The notes beneath the pieces were generated by a model, which was given only the letters and a program-made list of their open reading frames with translations, had not been told where the DNA came from and did not search any database. The position numbers and the translations under genes were made by a program. Shown here in pieces: positions 24,935 to 33,514 of a DNA stretch of 64,000 nucleotides; the stretch's first letter is position 1, and the number at the start of each line of letters is the position of its first letter. This DNA is from an uncultured Bacteroidia bacterium (lineage in GTDB: Bacteria > Bacteroidota > Bacteroidia > Bacteroidales > F082), in the NCBI GenBank assembly GCA_902800965.1, contig CADCGK010000001.1:248001-312000 (forward strand). The letters are read 5' to 3'.

Positions 24935-24942
24935 TATTTTTG
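24935..24942 (+). promoter_or_regulatory. -7 box for the DUF1016 gene
   Basis: TATTTTTG, with a TTG about 21 bases upstream, lies 47 bases before the ATG. Confidence 0.6.
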
Positions 24943-24989
24943 CTATCATAAACACAACAAATACGTTTTAATTAAAAGCAAAATAGTCG

Positions 24990-26033
24990 ATGACGGCAGA
25001 AATACAGCACGTTAAGGAATCCAATTACAATGAAATACTGCGACAGGCTGTCGCAGTTTTTGATAATGCACGAAATGTTATCGCTCGAGGGGTAAATACC
25101 ACATCTAACATGGCGTATTGGAATATGGGCAAACTGCTTTATGAACGCAAGATAGAAGGTAAACATGGAGATGGAGTAATAGAACGTCTTTCGATTGATT
25201 TGAAACAACACTATCCCAAAATAGGATTTTCTCCCCGTAATCTATGGGACATGAAAAAGTTTTACCTGCGTTTTTGTAACAGGGATGAAAAACTGCGACA
25301 GGCTGTCGCAGTTTTGCCATGGGGACATATTCTTAGACTTATGAGCATGTTTGATGAAGACGACAGTGCCATTCTTTATTACGCCACCGAGGCCGTCACC
25401 AAAGGTTGGACCCGCGACCTGCTGCTTAACGCTATCAAGATGGAAATGCACCTCACCAATCAACCAAATACTATTGACAACAATTTTGCAGAGGCCTTGT
25501 CTGCCCCACAAGCAATGTATGCAAACGAAGTGTTTGGCAGTGGGTTTAACCTTGGTTTTCTCGGTGTGACAGAACCCATCGCAGAGCTGGAGTTGGAACG
25601 GCGTCTTGTGGAAAAGATTAAACTATTCCTGCTTGAACTTGGCAATGGGTTTACATTCATTGGAAACCAATATACAATCACATACAAAGGAAGAGAAGGT
25701 CGCGTTGATTTGTTATTTTTCCATCGTGTATTAAAGTGTATTGTGGCTTTTGAGTTGAAAATTGGAAAATTCAAACCGGAATATATCGGGAAAATGAACT
25801 ACTATCTCTCAATGCTTGATCGATCAGAACGTCGCAAAGATGAGAACCCATCCATCGGCATCATCCTCTGCGCCGAGAAAGACCATGTGGATGTTGAACT
25901 TGCTCTTGAAGGCGTGACAAAACCCATAGGCGTAGCCGACTATCAACTATTATTGCCGAAGAAGGAACTTGCCAAGGTTATACAAGACGAGATGAACCTA
26001 TATATAAAAGACTCGCGCGCAAAAAAGGATTGA
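24990..26033 (+). CDS. DUF1016/YhcG-type PD-(D/E)XK nuclease domain protein
   Basis: The 347-residue protein has the N-terminal DUF1016 helical domain (MAYWNMGKLLYERKI, FSPRNLWDMKKFYLRF, AVLPWGHILRLMS) and a C-terminal nuclease domain with GNQYTITYKGREGRVDLLFFH and IVAFELKIGKFKPEYIGKMNYYL, which carry the D...ExK core. Family members occur near restriction-modification and mobile DNA genes and are thought to act on DNA. It stands alone here behind a terminator. Two identical palindromes lie inside the gene. Confidence 0.88.
   Translation: MTAEIQHVKESNYNEILRQAVAVFDNARNVIARGVNTTSNMAYWNMGKLLYERKIEGKHGDGVIERLSIDLKQHYPKIGFSPRNLWDMKKFYLRFCNRDEKLRQAVAVLPWGHILRLMSMFDEDDSAILYYATEAVTKGWTRDLLLNAIKMEMHLTNQPNTIDNNFAEALSAPQAMYANEVFGSGFNLGFLGVTEPIAELELERRLVEKIKLFLLELGNGFTFIGNQYTITYKGREGRVDLLFFHRVLKCIVAFELKIGKFKPEYIGKMNYYLSMLDRSERRKDENPSIGIILCAEKDHVDVELALEGVTKPIGVADYQLLLPKKELAKVIQDEMNLYIKDSRAKKD
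25037..25057. repeat. Palindrome inside the DUF1016 gene, copy 1
   Basis: CTGCGACAG-G-CTGTCGCAG with flanking A and T is a perfect odd-centred palindrome. It encodes LRQAVAV. Confidence 0.8.
25290..25314. repeat. Palindrome inside the DUF1016 gene, copy 2
   Basis: The same CTGCGACAG-G-CTGTCGCAG core is flanked by AAA and TTT, so the palindrome is two bases longer per side. It again encodes LRQAVAV, in the conserved motif before LPWGH. Confidence 0.8.
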
Positions 26034-26044
26034 AATAATTTTGC

Positions 26045-26052
26045 TATCTTTG
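26045..26052 (+). promoter_or_regulatory. -7 box for the VWA lipoprotein
   Basis: TATCTTTG lies 12 bases after the DUF1016 stop and 39 bases before the next ATG. Confidence 0.6.
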
Positions 26053-26091
26053 CGTTTTGTAATAACGAAACAAAACTAACAAACTCATACC

Positions 26092-27180
26092 ATGAAAAGA
26101 ATTTTGGTTTTAATGACCGCTCTGCTGCTGACCTCCACCTTGCTGACCAGCTGCTTCAAAGACAAACCCGACACCAGCAAGCAAGGCCTTTACATCGGCG
26201 TCATCGGCTTCAACGACGACATCCACTCCAAGAAGCTCACCTTGCTCAATAACAACTCCAAGCAGGAGATGAAAGACTTTATCAATGGTCTCACCATGGA
26301 GAACGGCACCATCCTGTATCATGCAGTCAACACCGCACTCGACAAAATCGAAGCCATCACCCCTCCTGAGGACCTTATCAATGTCTCCATCATCACCTTC
26401 ACCGACGGCCTCGACCAAGGATCCTACAAGCTGAATCCCAACTACAACTCCGGCGAAGACTACCTGATCGGTGTCAGCAACCGCATCAGAAACGGATTTG
26501 TAGGCATCGACAGAGTGCCGATCTCAGCCTATTCCATCGGTGTTAAAGGCGCCGACGTAAACAACGAGGCACAGTTCAGACATAATCTTGAGAAACTCTC
26601 GAGTGATCCGCGTCACAACGTGTTTCTGGTGGACAACATGGCTCAAGTGAGTCAGATCTTCTCTGACATCGCCCAGGATCTGTACCATCAAAGCGCTACA
26701 TGGGATGTCACACTGAAGACCCCGGCTCCAGATCCAGGCACCAAAATCCGCTTCACCTTCGACAACGTCACCAATGCCGAAGACTCACAAAGGTATATCG
26801 AAGGTATCTTCGCCAACGAAAACGGCAGAGACATCTTCACCAACATCGTCTATGTGGGACTTAGGAACTGCGGCTCTGTGATCTATCCCGCTACCGAAGG
26901 CATCTTCTCTGTATTCACCTTCAGCGACTTGCTGACGGAAGACGGCGTTCAGGTCTATACCACCAACACCAAGCAATGGAAGTGGGATGAGGCCATCCAC
27001 AGCTGGACCAACAACAGCGAGTTCACCCCATCGGGCAACACTGTGGTACAAGAAGAGTTCAAGAGCGCCTTGGTCATGCTGGTCCTCGACTGCTCCAGCT
27101 CACTGGGCAACGACTTCAACAACGTGAAGAGCGCCGCCTGCCAATTCATCGAGACACTGAATGGAAATACGCACCAGTAA
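26092..27180 (+). CDS. VWA-like lipoprotein, apparently circularly permuted
   Basis: The 362-residue protein has a lipoprotein signal (ILVLMTALLLTSTLLTSC). The following part looks like a von Willebrand A domain starting at its second strand: YIGVIGFNDD near 34-43, GTILYHAVNTALDKI with Thr73, and SIITFTDG with Asp105, the later MIDAS ligands. The first ligand group DxSxS is missing there but appears at the very C-terminus in MLVLDCSSSLGNDF (Asp333, Ser335, Ser337) followed by the first helix. A beta-rich segment of about 130 residues lies between. It is probably surface-exposed; partner unknown. Confidence 0.75.
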   Translation: MKRILVLMTALLLTSTLLTSCFKDKPDTSKQGLYIGVIGFNDDIHSKKLTLLNNNSKQEMKDFINGLTMENGTILYHAVNTALDKIEAITPPEDLINVSIITFTDGLDQGSYKLNPNYNSGEDYLIGVSNRIRNGFVGIDRVPISAYSIGVKGADVNNEAQFRHNLEKLSSDPRHNVFLVDNMAQVSQIFSDIAQDLYHQSATWDVTLKTPAPDPGTKIRFTFDNVTNAEDSQRYIEGIFANENGRDIFTNIVYVGLRNCGSVIYPATEGIFSVFTFSDLLTEDGVQVYTTNTKQWKWDEAIHSWTNNSEFTPSGNTVVQEEFKSALVMLVLDCSSSLGNDFNNVKSAACQFIETLNGNTHQ

Positions 27181-27182
27181 AA

Positions 27183-27245
27183 GGTGAGAGGTGAGAGGTA
27201 ATTGCCACCTCTAACCTCTCACCTCTAACCTCTCACCTCTCACCT
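27183..27245. repeat. Inverted heptamer repeats between convergent genes
   Basis: AGGTGAG-type units on the left face ACCTCTM units on the right, so the transcript can fold into a long hairpin. It may serve as terminator for both converging genes. The last codons of the dehydrogenase (GER-stop) lie in the repeat. Confidence 0.8.
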
Positions 27246-28147
27246 ATATTCTTAATTACTATTCCAAGCCTCAGCTTAAACGCTTCCTCGGTGGCAAAGC
27301 CGATGTGAGGCAACATCACAAGATTAGGCGCATCAAACAAGGGGTTGTCCTGCTTCAAAGGCGGCTCGGTGCCATACACATCGGTGGCTGCACCGGCAAT
27401 CAATCCCGATTTCAAAGCATCCGCGAGGGCTTGTTCATTCACGACAGGTCCTCGTGCTGTATTAATCAAGATGGCTGAAGGCTTCATCAACTTCAGCTCT
27501 CTCTCAGTGATGAAATCACGGGTCTCATTGTTCAAGGCGATATGTAACGTGACGATGTCCGATTCCTTCAACAAGGTCTCCTTGTCCACAAAGGTGACAC
27601 CTTCCACAGTTTTTGGCGTGCGGTTCCATGCCAGCACTTTGCAGCCGAAGGCATTCAGCAGCTTTGCCACACGTTGACCGATGTTGCCCATCCCGATGAT
27701 GCCCACGGTCTTTCCACCGATCTCACGGCCTGGCATGATGCCTTTGCGCTGGCATTCACGGGTGATGCGGTCGTTCTCCAATACCTTGCGGTAAACGTCG
27801 ATCATCATGGCGATGGCCAATTCAGCAACGGCCTCGGTGGAATAGCCTGCGGCATTCTTCACGATGATGCCGCGACGTTGGCATTCCTCCATGTCGATAT
27901 GGTCCAAGCCAGTAAAGGCTATTGAGAGCATTTTCAGCTTGGGGCAGGCATCGAGAAAGTTTTTCCGAAGCGGAATATTGCTTTCGATGACGACTTCCGC
28001 ATCTTGCGCACGGCGAATCAGCTCGTCGAGGTTTTCATTACGATCTGGGTAGATGACCACTTCATGACCTTGCTGCTTTAGTCCAGCGCAGGCTTCTTCA
28101 ATAATGCTGGTTTTCAAGCCCAGCGGTTCAAGGAATACGATTTTCAT
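27233..28147 (-). CDS. D-isomer-specific 2-hydroxyacid dehydrogenase
   Basis: The 304-residue NAD-dependent enzyme interconverts a 2-hydroxyacid and a 2-oxoacid; the exact substrate is open (glycerate, phosphoglycerate or lactate types are possible). The NAD fold signature GKTVGIIGMGNIGQRVAKLL is near 147, the catalytic Arg in NTARGPVVNEQAL, the Glu in DVYGTEPP and the His in LPHIGFATEEA. It lacks the C-terminal ACT domain of long SerA forms. It is monocistronic with its own promoter. Confidence 0.9.
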   Translation of the reverse strand: MKIVFLEPLGLKTSIIEEACAGLKQQGHEVVIYPDRNENLDELIRRAQDAEVVIESNIPLRKNFLDACPKLKMLSIAFTGLDHIDMEECQRRGIIVKNAAGYSTEAVAELAIAMMIDVYRKVLENDRITRECQRKGIMPGREIGGKTVGIIGMGNIGQRVAKLLNAFGCKVLAWNRTPKTVEGVTFVDKETLLKESDIVTLHIALNNETRDFITERELKLMKPSAILINTARGPVVNEQALADALKSGLIAGAATDVYGTEPPLKQDNPLFDAPNLVMLPHIGFATEEAFKLRLGIVIKNIGER

Positions 28148-28165
28148 TGTCTAAGAATTTACTTG

Positions 28166-28173
28166 CAAAAGTA
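28166..28173 (-). promoter_or_regulatory. -7 box for the hydroxyacid dehydrogenase
   Basis: Minus-strand TACTTTTG, 18 bases before the ATG. Confidence 0.6.
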
Positions 28174-28195
28174 ATGCTTTCTTAGTTAAAAACGG

Positions 28196-28203
28196 TATAT
28201 TTG
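28196..28203 (+). promoter_or_regulatory. -7 box for the TPR protein
   Basis: TATATTTG lies 36 bases before the ATG at 28240. It overlaps the alternative TTG start at 28201, which argues against that start. Confidence 0.6.
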
Positions 28204-28239
28204 CCAAAAACTCGTCAACGACACTTCAAATCAATCATC

Positions 28240-30189
28240 ATGAAAAGACTGTTTATCGCATTGCCATTGTGCTTTATTGCTTTCATGAGCCTCGCACAAA
28301 CACAGAGAGGTTATGTAAAAACACTAGGCAGGCCTGAAAAGGCCGGTCACCCCCTGGAAGGGGTCGTCATCCTCTTTCAAGGTTACCACAATCATGTGAT
28401 TAGTGACGACAAGGGTGATTTCTCCCTGTTGATGAACGATAAAAAAAACGGTGATGCCTATAGTCTTCAACAAGTTCAAAAGAGCGGTTACGAATTAAAC
28501 GAATCCGATCTGGTGGGACGCAAGTTGGCCTTCTCAGATCAAGTACCGCTTGTCATCGTGATGGCCTCCACCGAGCAGCTACAGGCCGACAAACAACGCA
28601 TTGAGGACAACGCATACGCTATGGCGCAACGAAATCATGCATACATCCTCGATTCGTTGCAACAGCAGCTACAAACGAACGCCATCACCCAAGAGCAATA
28701 TCGCTCCCAAATGGACGACATACAGAAGAAGTTTGAAAATTTCCAGTTGCTGATCGATGGACTCGCTTCGCATTATGCCCACACTGACTATGACTACCTC
28801 AATGAAAAGGATCGTGAGATCAATATATGCATTGAAAACGGCGAACTGGAACGTGCCGACTCTCTCATTCATATCCTTTTTGACCCAATCAATGTGTTGG
28901 AACGCTTCCAGAAAACCCTCGCAAATCTGGATCAACAGATCGCACAGGCAAAAGACATTATCGATCAAGCCAACAGCGACTTGGCCGTAGTATTGGAGCA
29001 ACAGAAAAAAGATGCGGAATATCTGTACCAGCTCTACACCATCGCATTGGCCCGTTTCGACAAGTCGAATGCCAGATACTACATTGAAACCCGAGCAGCA
29101 TTGGATACCGCTAATATTCTATGGCAAAAAGAAGCTAGCGAGTTCCTTCGTATTTATTACGCCGATTATCCCAAAGTCATTGAATACGAGCATAGGATTC
29201 TGCGCTACGTGCTTACAAATTACGACGAACTACATCCCGATGTAGCCAGCGCTTACGAACTACTTGGAGTCACCTATCTTGATCAAGGGAGCTACGAAAA
29301 CGCGCTGGAATATCTCAATAAATCCTTGGAACTACGCACGAAGGCACATGGCGAAAACGATCCGGAACTATCTACAAGCTATAACAACATAGGCTGTGTG
29401 TACAATTTTATGGGCGACCCAGACAAGTCTTTGGAGTATTTCCAAAAAGCGCTTGAACTTGAATTAATAGCTCCAGTAAGGAATGATCTCTCTATAGCAT
29501 CTGACTATAACAACCTCAGTGCCGTGTATTGGAACAAAGGACAAAGTGATATCGCCCTAGAGTATCTCCTGAAATCGTTAAACCTCAGGTTGTCCGTACT
29601 TGGCGAAAACAATCTCCAAGTGGCAGCCAGCTACAACAATATTGGTCAAGTTTATATACAGCTCAACGACCTTGAAAAAGCATCGGATTATATTAACAAA
29701 TCCCTAAATGCCCGCCTAAAGCTTCTTGGAGAGACACATCCTGATATTGCAGAAACTTATAACGTCTTAGGCAATATTTCTTATATGAAAAAAGATTACG
29801 ACAAAGCCTTGGATTATTACAATAAAGCATTGAACATCTGGATTTTAGGACAATGGGAGTTTAATCGCACCCCAGCGATGTGCCATAAGAGCATGGGGCA
29901 AACATACGTAAAACTAGATAATTTTGCCGCTGCCTTGGAACACTTCAACAGAGCCCTTGAAATCAGCATCGCCATCTTTGGGGAAAACCATCCACTAATA
30001 GCAGGATGCTACAATAAAACGGGATTTGCATATTACAAGCTCGGGCAACTGGAAAAAGCATTGGAGCATTATCAGAAGAGCCTCAAGGTATATGAAGAAA
30101 CGCTTCCTGCCGACGACCCGCTCATTGGTAAAACGAAAGAAAACATCGCTAAGCTCCAAGAAGAGATCGATCAATCTAAAAAAGAATGA
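28240..30189 (+). CDS. Secreted TPR protein with carboxypeptidase-regulatory-like N-terminus
   Basis: The 649-residue protein has a signal peptide (MKRLFIALPLCFIAFMSLAQ) and then a small beta domain (GHPLEGVVILFQGYHNHVISDD) like carboxypeptidase regulatory-like folds. A long helical coiled-coil region of about 250 residues follows, then at least six kinesin-light-chain-type TPR units of about 42 residues (for example SYNNIGCVYNFMGDPDKSLE). It probably scaffolds other proteins in the periplasm or at the surface. Start chosen downstream of the promoter. Confidence 0.85.
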   Translation: MKRLFIALPLCFIAFMSLAQTQRGYVKTLGRPEKAGHPLEGVVILFQGYHNHVISDDKGDFSLLMNDKKNGDAYSLQQVQKSGYELNESDLVGRKLAFSDQVPLVIVMASTEQLQADKQRIEDNAYAMAQRNHAYILDSLQQQLQTNAITQEQYRSQMDDIQKKFENFQLLIDGLASHYAHTDYDYLNEKDREINICIENGELERADSLIHILFDPINVLERFQKTLANLDQQIAQAKDIIDQANSDLAVVLEQQKKDAEYLYQLYTIALARFDKSNARYYIETRAALDTANILWQKEASEFLRIYYADYPKVIEYEHRILRYVLTNYDELHPDVASAYELLGVTYLDQGSYENALEYLNKSLELRTKAHGENDPELSTSYNNIGCVYNFMGDPDKSLEYFQKALELELIAPVRNDLSIASDYNNLSAVYWNKGQSDIALEYLLKSLNLRLSVLGENNLQVAASYNNIGQVYIQLNDLEKASDYINKSLNARLKLLGETHPDIAETYNVLGNISYMKKDYDKALDYYNKALNIWILGQWEFNRTPAMCHKSMGQTYVKLDNFAAALEHFNRALEISIAIFGENHPLIAGCYNKTGFAYYKLGQLEKALEHYQKSLKVYEETLPADDPLIGKTKENIAKLQEEIDQSKKE

Positions 30190-30212
30190 TCAAATTCATT
30201 CTAATTATTTCG

Positions 30213-30220
30213 TAACTTTG
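30213..30220 (+). promoter_or_regulatory. -7 box five bases before the ATG of the TPR/HTH regulator
   Basis: TAACTTTG, then CCCAC, then ATG. This predicts a leader of zero to two bases. Confidence 0.6.
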
Positions 30221-30225
30221 CCCAC

Positions 30226-32025
30226 ATGAAACCTCTTGTGCGCATAGTAGTTTTCTTGGGGGTTGTACTGATAGTTGCTTGCAATCATAAGAGTGCGACT
30301 GTGTATCCTGTCGAAAGAACGTGCCACGATTTGGAAGAGATTGACAGTTTGATGTGGAAACAGCCTGATAGTGCCTTTGTGATGCTGTTGGATTTTGCAG
30401 CCAGTTCGAAGGCGCATAGTTTGGATGTGTTTAATGAACATTACTGCCAACTGTTGATTTCGGAATTGCTGTATAAGAACTATTATGAGCAGAGCAACCG
30501 AGAGGAATTGTTGAAGGCGGTGGATTATTTTGATTCCATTTGCTGTAGGGGCGAATTGAATGCGTCCGCTATTGTGTTTCTGGATGCCCGGGCACATTAT
30601 ATCAATGGCGTTGGATATTACGAAACGGACAGCGTGGTGGAGGCATGCGCCGAATACCTTAAAGCCTTGGAAACCATGGATAGCCATTTCAAGGAAACTG
30701 AATTGAAAGGGACAAAAGCTATCTTCATGTTTCTAACTTACAATAGGTTGTTGTCACTTTTCTCGTCGCAATTTATGTTGGATCCAGCCATTTCATGTGG
30801 TTCGCAAGCTTTGGTCTATTGTCAAAAAGAACCATCATTGCGCAAGGAAATCCACAACACCTATTTCAATATCGGAAAACAATATGACATGAAAGGGGAA
30901 AAGGATGTTGCTAGTAGCTACTATGGACAAGCCATTAAGTTTCTTGATACAAGCACTCTTATTTATCGGGATGCTGTTTCCATGAAAGCGCTATGTGACT
31001 ATCAAATGGGATTAGGTGCTGAACAATCCTTGAACACGATAAAACAAACCCTATCCAGCGCAGAGGGGGAGGAAGAGAAAATTTCGCGTTTTGTGGCTAT
31101 CGGGGCAATTTTCTTGGAGGAAGGTGTTTACGATTCAGCATTGTATTATTTTGAGCCTGTTTATAAATACGAAACGGCCACAATGGTTAAAATCGGTATT
31201 GCGGAAAACTTACGGGTTGTGTATGATAGCACTGGAAATCGAGAAAAATCGGATGAATGCATAAGGTTTTTAATTGAGCACAAAAGCCCTGAAGGAGAAG
31301 ACAATGTCATGGTTTCCAAACTTGGAGAAAAATTTATGGTATATGTAAACCAAAAGCATGAAAAACAGGCTGAAGAAGCACGAAAAAGATCCATTAAAAA
31401 AACAGCTGGAATCTTGATTCCCATTGTCTATTTTATAGTTTTGGCTATAATTGTTTTGGTGAAACGGAAGGATAGAAAGTTGCTGAAACATCAGGAAGAA
31501 GCAATGGAAGCTGAACAGCATGCTCATCGCATGGCGCAAGCCGCCATGGCTGGACGGCTGAAGCGCAAAAGCCAAGAGGTCCGTGACCTTAAAGGCCAAA
31601 TCAGGCAGGATGGACTGACATTGGGAAACACCGCCGCTTTATCATTTGTCGAAGAGCCTGTTTGCTGCCTTATTTTGAGACGAGTAATTGAGGGAGAGTT
31701 CAAATCCAAGGTGGATTACATAAATTATAAAGACGCTGCTTTGAATAAACAACAGCTATTGGAATTACGTTTGGCAGCAGACCATCATTTCAACCAGTTC
31801 ACGGTCCGTCTGAAAAAGGCTTTCCCGAAACTCACCAATAGCGACCTTGACTATTGCTGTCTCTATCTCCTTGGATTGACTGATGCTGATGTTGCCGCAT
31901 TAATGCAACGAGCCTATAACACCGTAATCGAACGCAATGGCAAGATACGAAAGATACTAGGCAGCGAGAATCCACTTCCTATCACCTTAACGGATCTCGC
32001 AAAGAATTCTTTGTATGTTGATTAA
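30226..32025 (+). CDS. Membrane TPR/HTH regulator
   Basis: The 599-residue protein has an N-terminal lipobox-like segment (VVFLGVVLIVAC), a periplasmic TPR-like helical region to about residue 385, a transmembrane helix (AGILIPIVYFIVLAIIVLV), a cytoplasmic coiled coil (about 410-460) and a C-terminal part (LTNSDLDYCCLYLLGLTDADVAALM) that resembles the LuxR-type helix-turn-helix found in Bacteroidota one-piece regulators. It could pass an envelope signal to DNA, plausibly for the secreted and TonB genes just downstream; this role is inferred from order only. Confidence 0.75.
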   Translation: MKPLVRIVVFLGVVLIVACNHKSATVYPVERTCHDLEEIDSLMWKQPDSAFVMLLDFAASSKAHSLDVFNEHYCQLLISELLYKNYYEQSNREELLKAVDYFDSICCRGELNASAIVFLDARAHYINGVGYYETDSVVEACAEYLKALETMDSHFKETELKGTKAIFMFLTYNRLLSLFSSQFMLDPAISCGSQALVYCQKEPSLRKEIHNTYFNIGKQYDMKGEKDVASSYYGQAIKFLDTSTLIYRDAVSMKALCDYQMGLGAEQSLNTIKQTLSSAEGEEEKISRFVAIGAIFLEEGVYDSALYYFEPVYKYETATMVKIGIAENLRVVYDSTGNREKSDECIRFLIEHKSPEGEDNVMVSKLGEKFMVYVNQKHEKQAEEARKRSIKKTAGILIPIVYFIVLAIIVLVKRKDRKLLKHQEEAMEAEQHAHRMAQAAMAGRLKRKSQEVRDLKGQIRQDGLTLGNTAALSFVEEPVCCLILRRVIEGEFKSKVDYINYKDAALNKQQLLELRLAADHHFNQFTVRLKKAFPKLTNSDLDYCCLYLLGLTDADVAALMQRAYNTVIERNGKIRKILGSENPLPITLTDLAKNSLYVD

Positions 32026-32123
32026 CAAGACGTTAATCAAAAACCCGAACCAATCCGAACCATCATTTTCTTGCAAGATTATCAAGAACGCCTCATCTTC
32101 GCATCTAATTAACATAATACGCG

Positions 32124-32510
32124 ATGAAGAAAATTTCAACATTGAGTTTGATGCTCTGTTTCTTTCTTTCCGGAGCATTGTCCCATGCCTACAGCGAAAC
32201 CAAAAAAGAAAACAAAGAAGGAAATGGAATACCTATTGTGCTAATTGCATCATCAAGCACTGCTGAACCAAGTAGAGCATGTAACATTATTACAACACTT
32301 AACGGACACGTGCTAACTGTAGTCTTCACAGAGAATATGGGACAAGTCTCGGTTGAAGTTGCTACCACAGCAGGTGCTTCTGTAGAATGTATCTCACTGC
32401 TTACACCGAATGGCTTACAAGTTTACATTCCCAATGCAGGAAATTACGTTGTCACCTTTACGCTCCCTAACGGCGACGGGTATTACGGCGAATTTGAGGT
32501 GACGGATTAA
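32124..32510 (+). CDS. Small secreted protein (DUF3244-like)
   Basis: The 128-residue protein has a signal peptide (MKKISTLSLMLCFFLSGALSHAYS), a linker and a beta-sandwich-like domain with LNGHVLTVVFTENMGQVSVEV and GNYVVTFTLPNGDGYYGEFEV. The pattern resembles the DUF3244 family of small exported Bacteroidales proteins that often follow TPR/HTH regulators. Its function is unknown. The regulator upstream ends 98 bases before it. Confidence 0.65.
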   Translation: MKKISTLSLMLCFFLSGALSHAYSETKKENKEGNGIPIVLIASSSTAEPSRACNIITTLNGHVLTVVFTENMGQVSVEVATTAGASVECISLLTPNGLQVYIPNAGNYVVTFTLPNGDGYYGEFEVTD

Positions 32511-32545
32511 TACATATAATATTTCGTTTAACATTAAAACATACT

Positions 32546-33514
32546 ATGATGAGAAAATTTACGTTATTGATTATGACATTGTTGATGGCAACAACATTTC
32601 TATTTACTGGATGCAACAAAGAGAAAGATTTGGGAACAACTTCCATTGCTTTGCCTTCAGAAGGTAGTGGAGCCATGTTGTGTTTCAGCTCAACGGAAGA
32701 ATTTGTTGAAACAAGACAATTGCTGTTGTTTATTGATAAAGAAGAACGTGTGAAATGGGAGCGGGAACATGGGTTTCAATCTTATGCCACAAAATGCGAG
32801 AAGCTTTTTGAGGCGTTTGAGTCTAAAGGAATAGAATCAGACGATGATATCTATGCTTTTGTAGATACTTGCCCCGATTATTTTTACATTTATCTTGACA
32901 ATGACGGTGAAAAATATTTGAGATCCTATCTTGAAATGGATGTGTTATATGCTTTTGTTAATGAAAACAGATTGATTCGGATAGGCAATAGAGTTTATAA
33001 AGTATATGATGATGGGATTTTTGCTGCAGAAGATGCGGAATCGTTGTCCCAAATCACTATAGATAATCACCATTCTTTCATGGATAATTCGCAGGGATTG
33101 CTTGTCTTTCCGCGGAATGAAGAAAAGGGCGACACGAAAAAGATTTTTAGAGTTACAAACGGGAATGATCGAACATTAGCGGAATTTAGACTTCAAGAGA
33201 CGCCATTGTTTCCATGGGAAGTCCAGTTTTTCATGCGTCCCTATCACAAAACACTTGGAATTTGGTATTGGTGTAATCGACATTTATCATGGGATGTGTC
33301 TGCATCGTGGAGGTGGAGACAATACGATGATGAGGTCTATCCTGGGTTTCATTCAGATAACGGTTCAACCGCTGGTAGTACTGAAGATACAAGATCATCA
33401 TACACCTATATATTTTTGCCGATCAATTGGTATGATGTTCGTGATTTTAGCTTCACTTCAATAGATGGATGGGCAAAAACACCAAGTACGGATAAATGTT
33501 ATTGTCATCTATAA
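32546..33514 (+). CDS. Bacteroidales lipoprotein, unknown function
   Basis: The 322-residue protein has a lipoprotein signal (LIMTLLMATTFLFTGC). The early part (AMLCFSSTEEFVE, KWEREHGFQSYAT, IRIGNRVYKVYDDG) resembles a widespread family of Bacteroidales lipoproteins, perhaps DUF4848-like; I am not certain. The second half is aromatic-rich with Trp clusters (LGIWYWCNRHLSWDV, ASWRWRQYDDE), which may form a binding surface. Its stop overlaps the next start (TAATG). Confidence 0.7.
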   Translation: MMRKFTLLIMTLLMATTFLFTGCNKEKDLGTTSIALPSEGSGAMLCFSSTEEFVETRQLLLFIDKEERVKWEREHGFQSYATKCEKLFEAFESKGIESDDDIYAFVDTCPDYFYIYLDNDGEKYLRSYLEMDVLYAFVNENRLIRIGNRVYKVYDDGIFAAEDAESLSQITIDNHHSFMDNSQGLLVFPRNEEKGDTKKIFRVTNGNDRTLAEFRLQETPLFPWEVQFFMRPYHKTLGIWYWCNRHLSWDVSASWRWRQYDDEVYPGFHSDNGSTAGSTEDTRSSYTYIFLPINWYDVRDFSFTSIDGWAKTPSTDKCYCHL

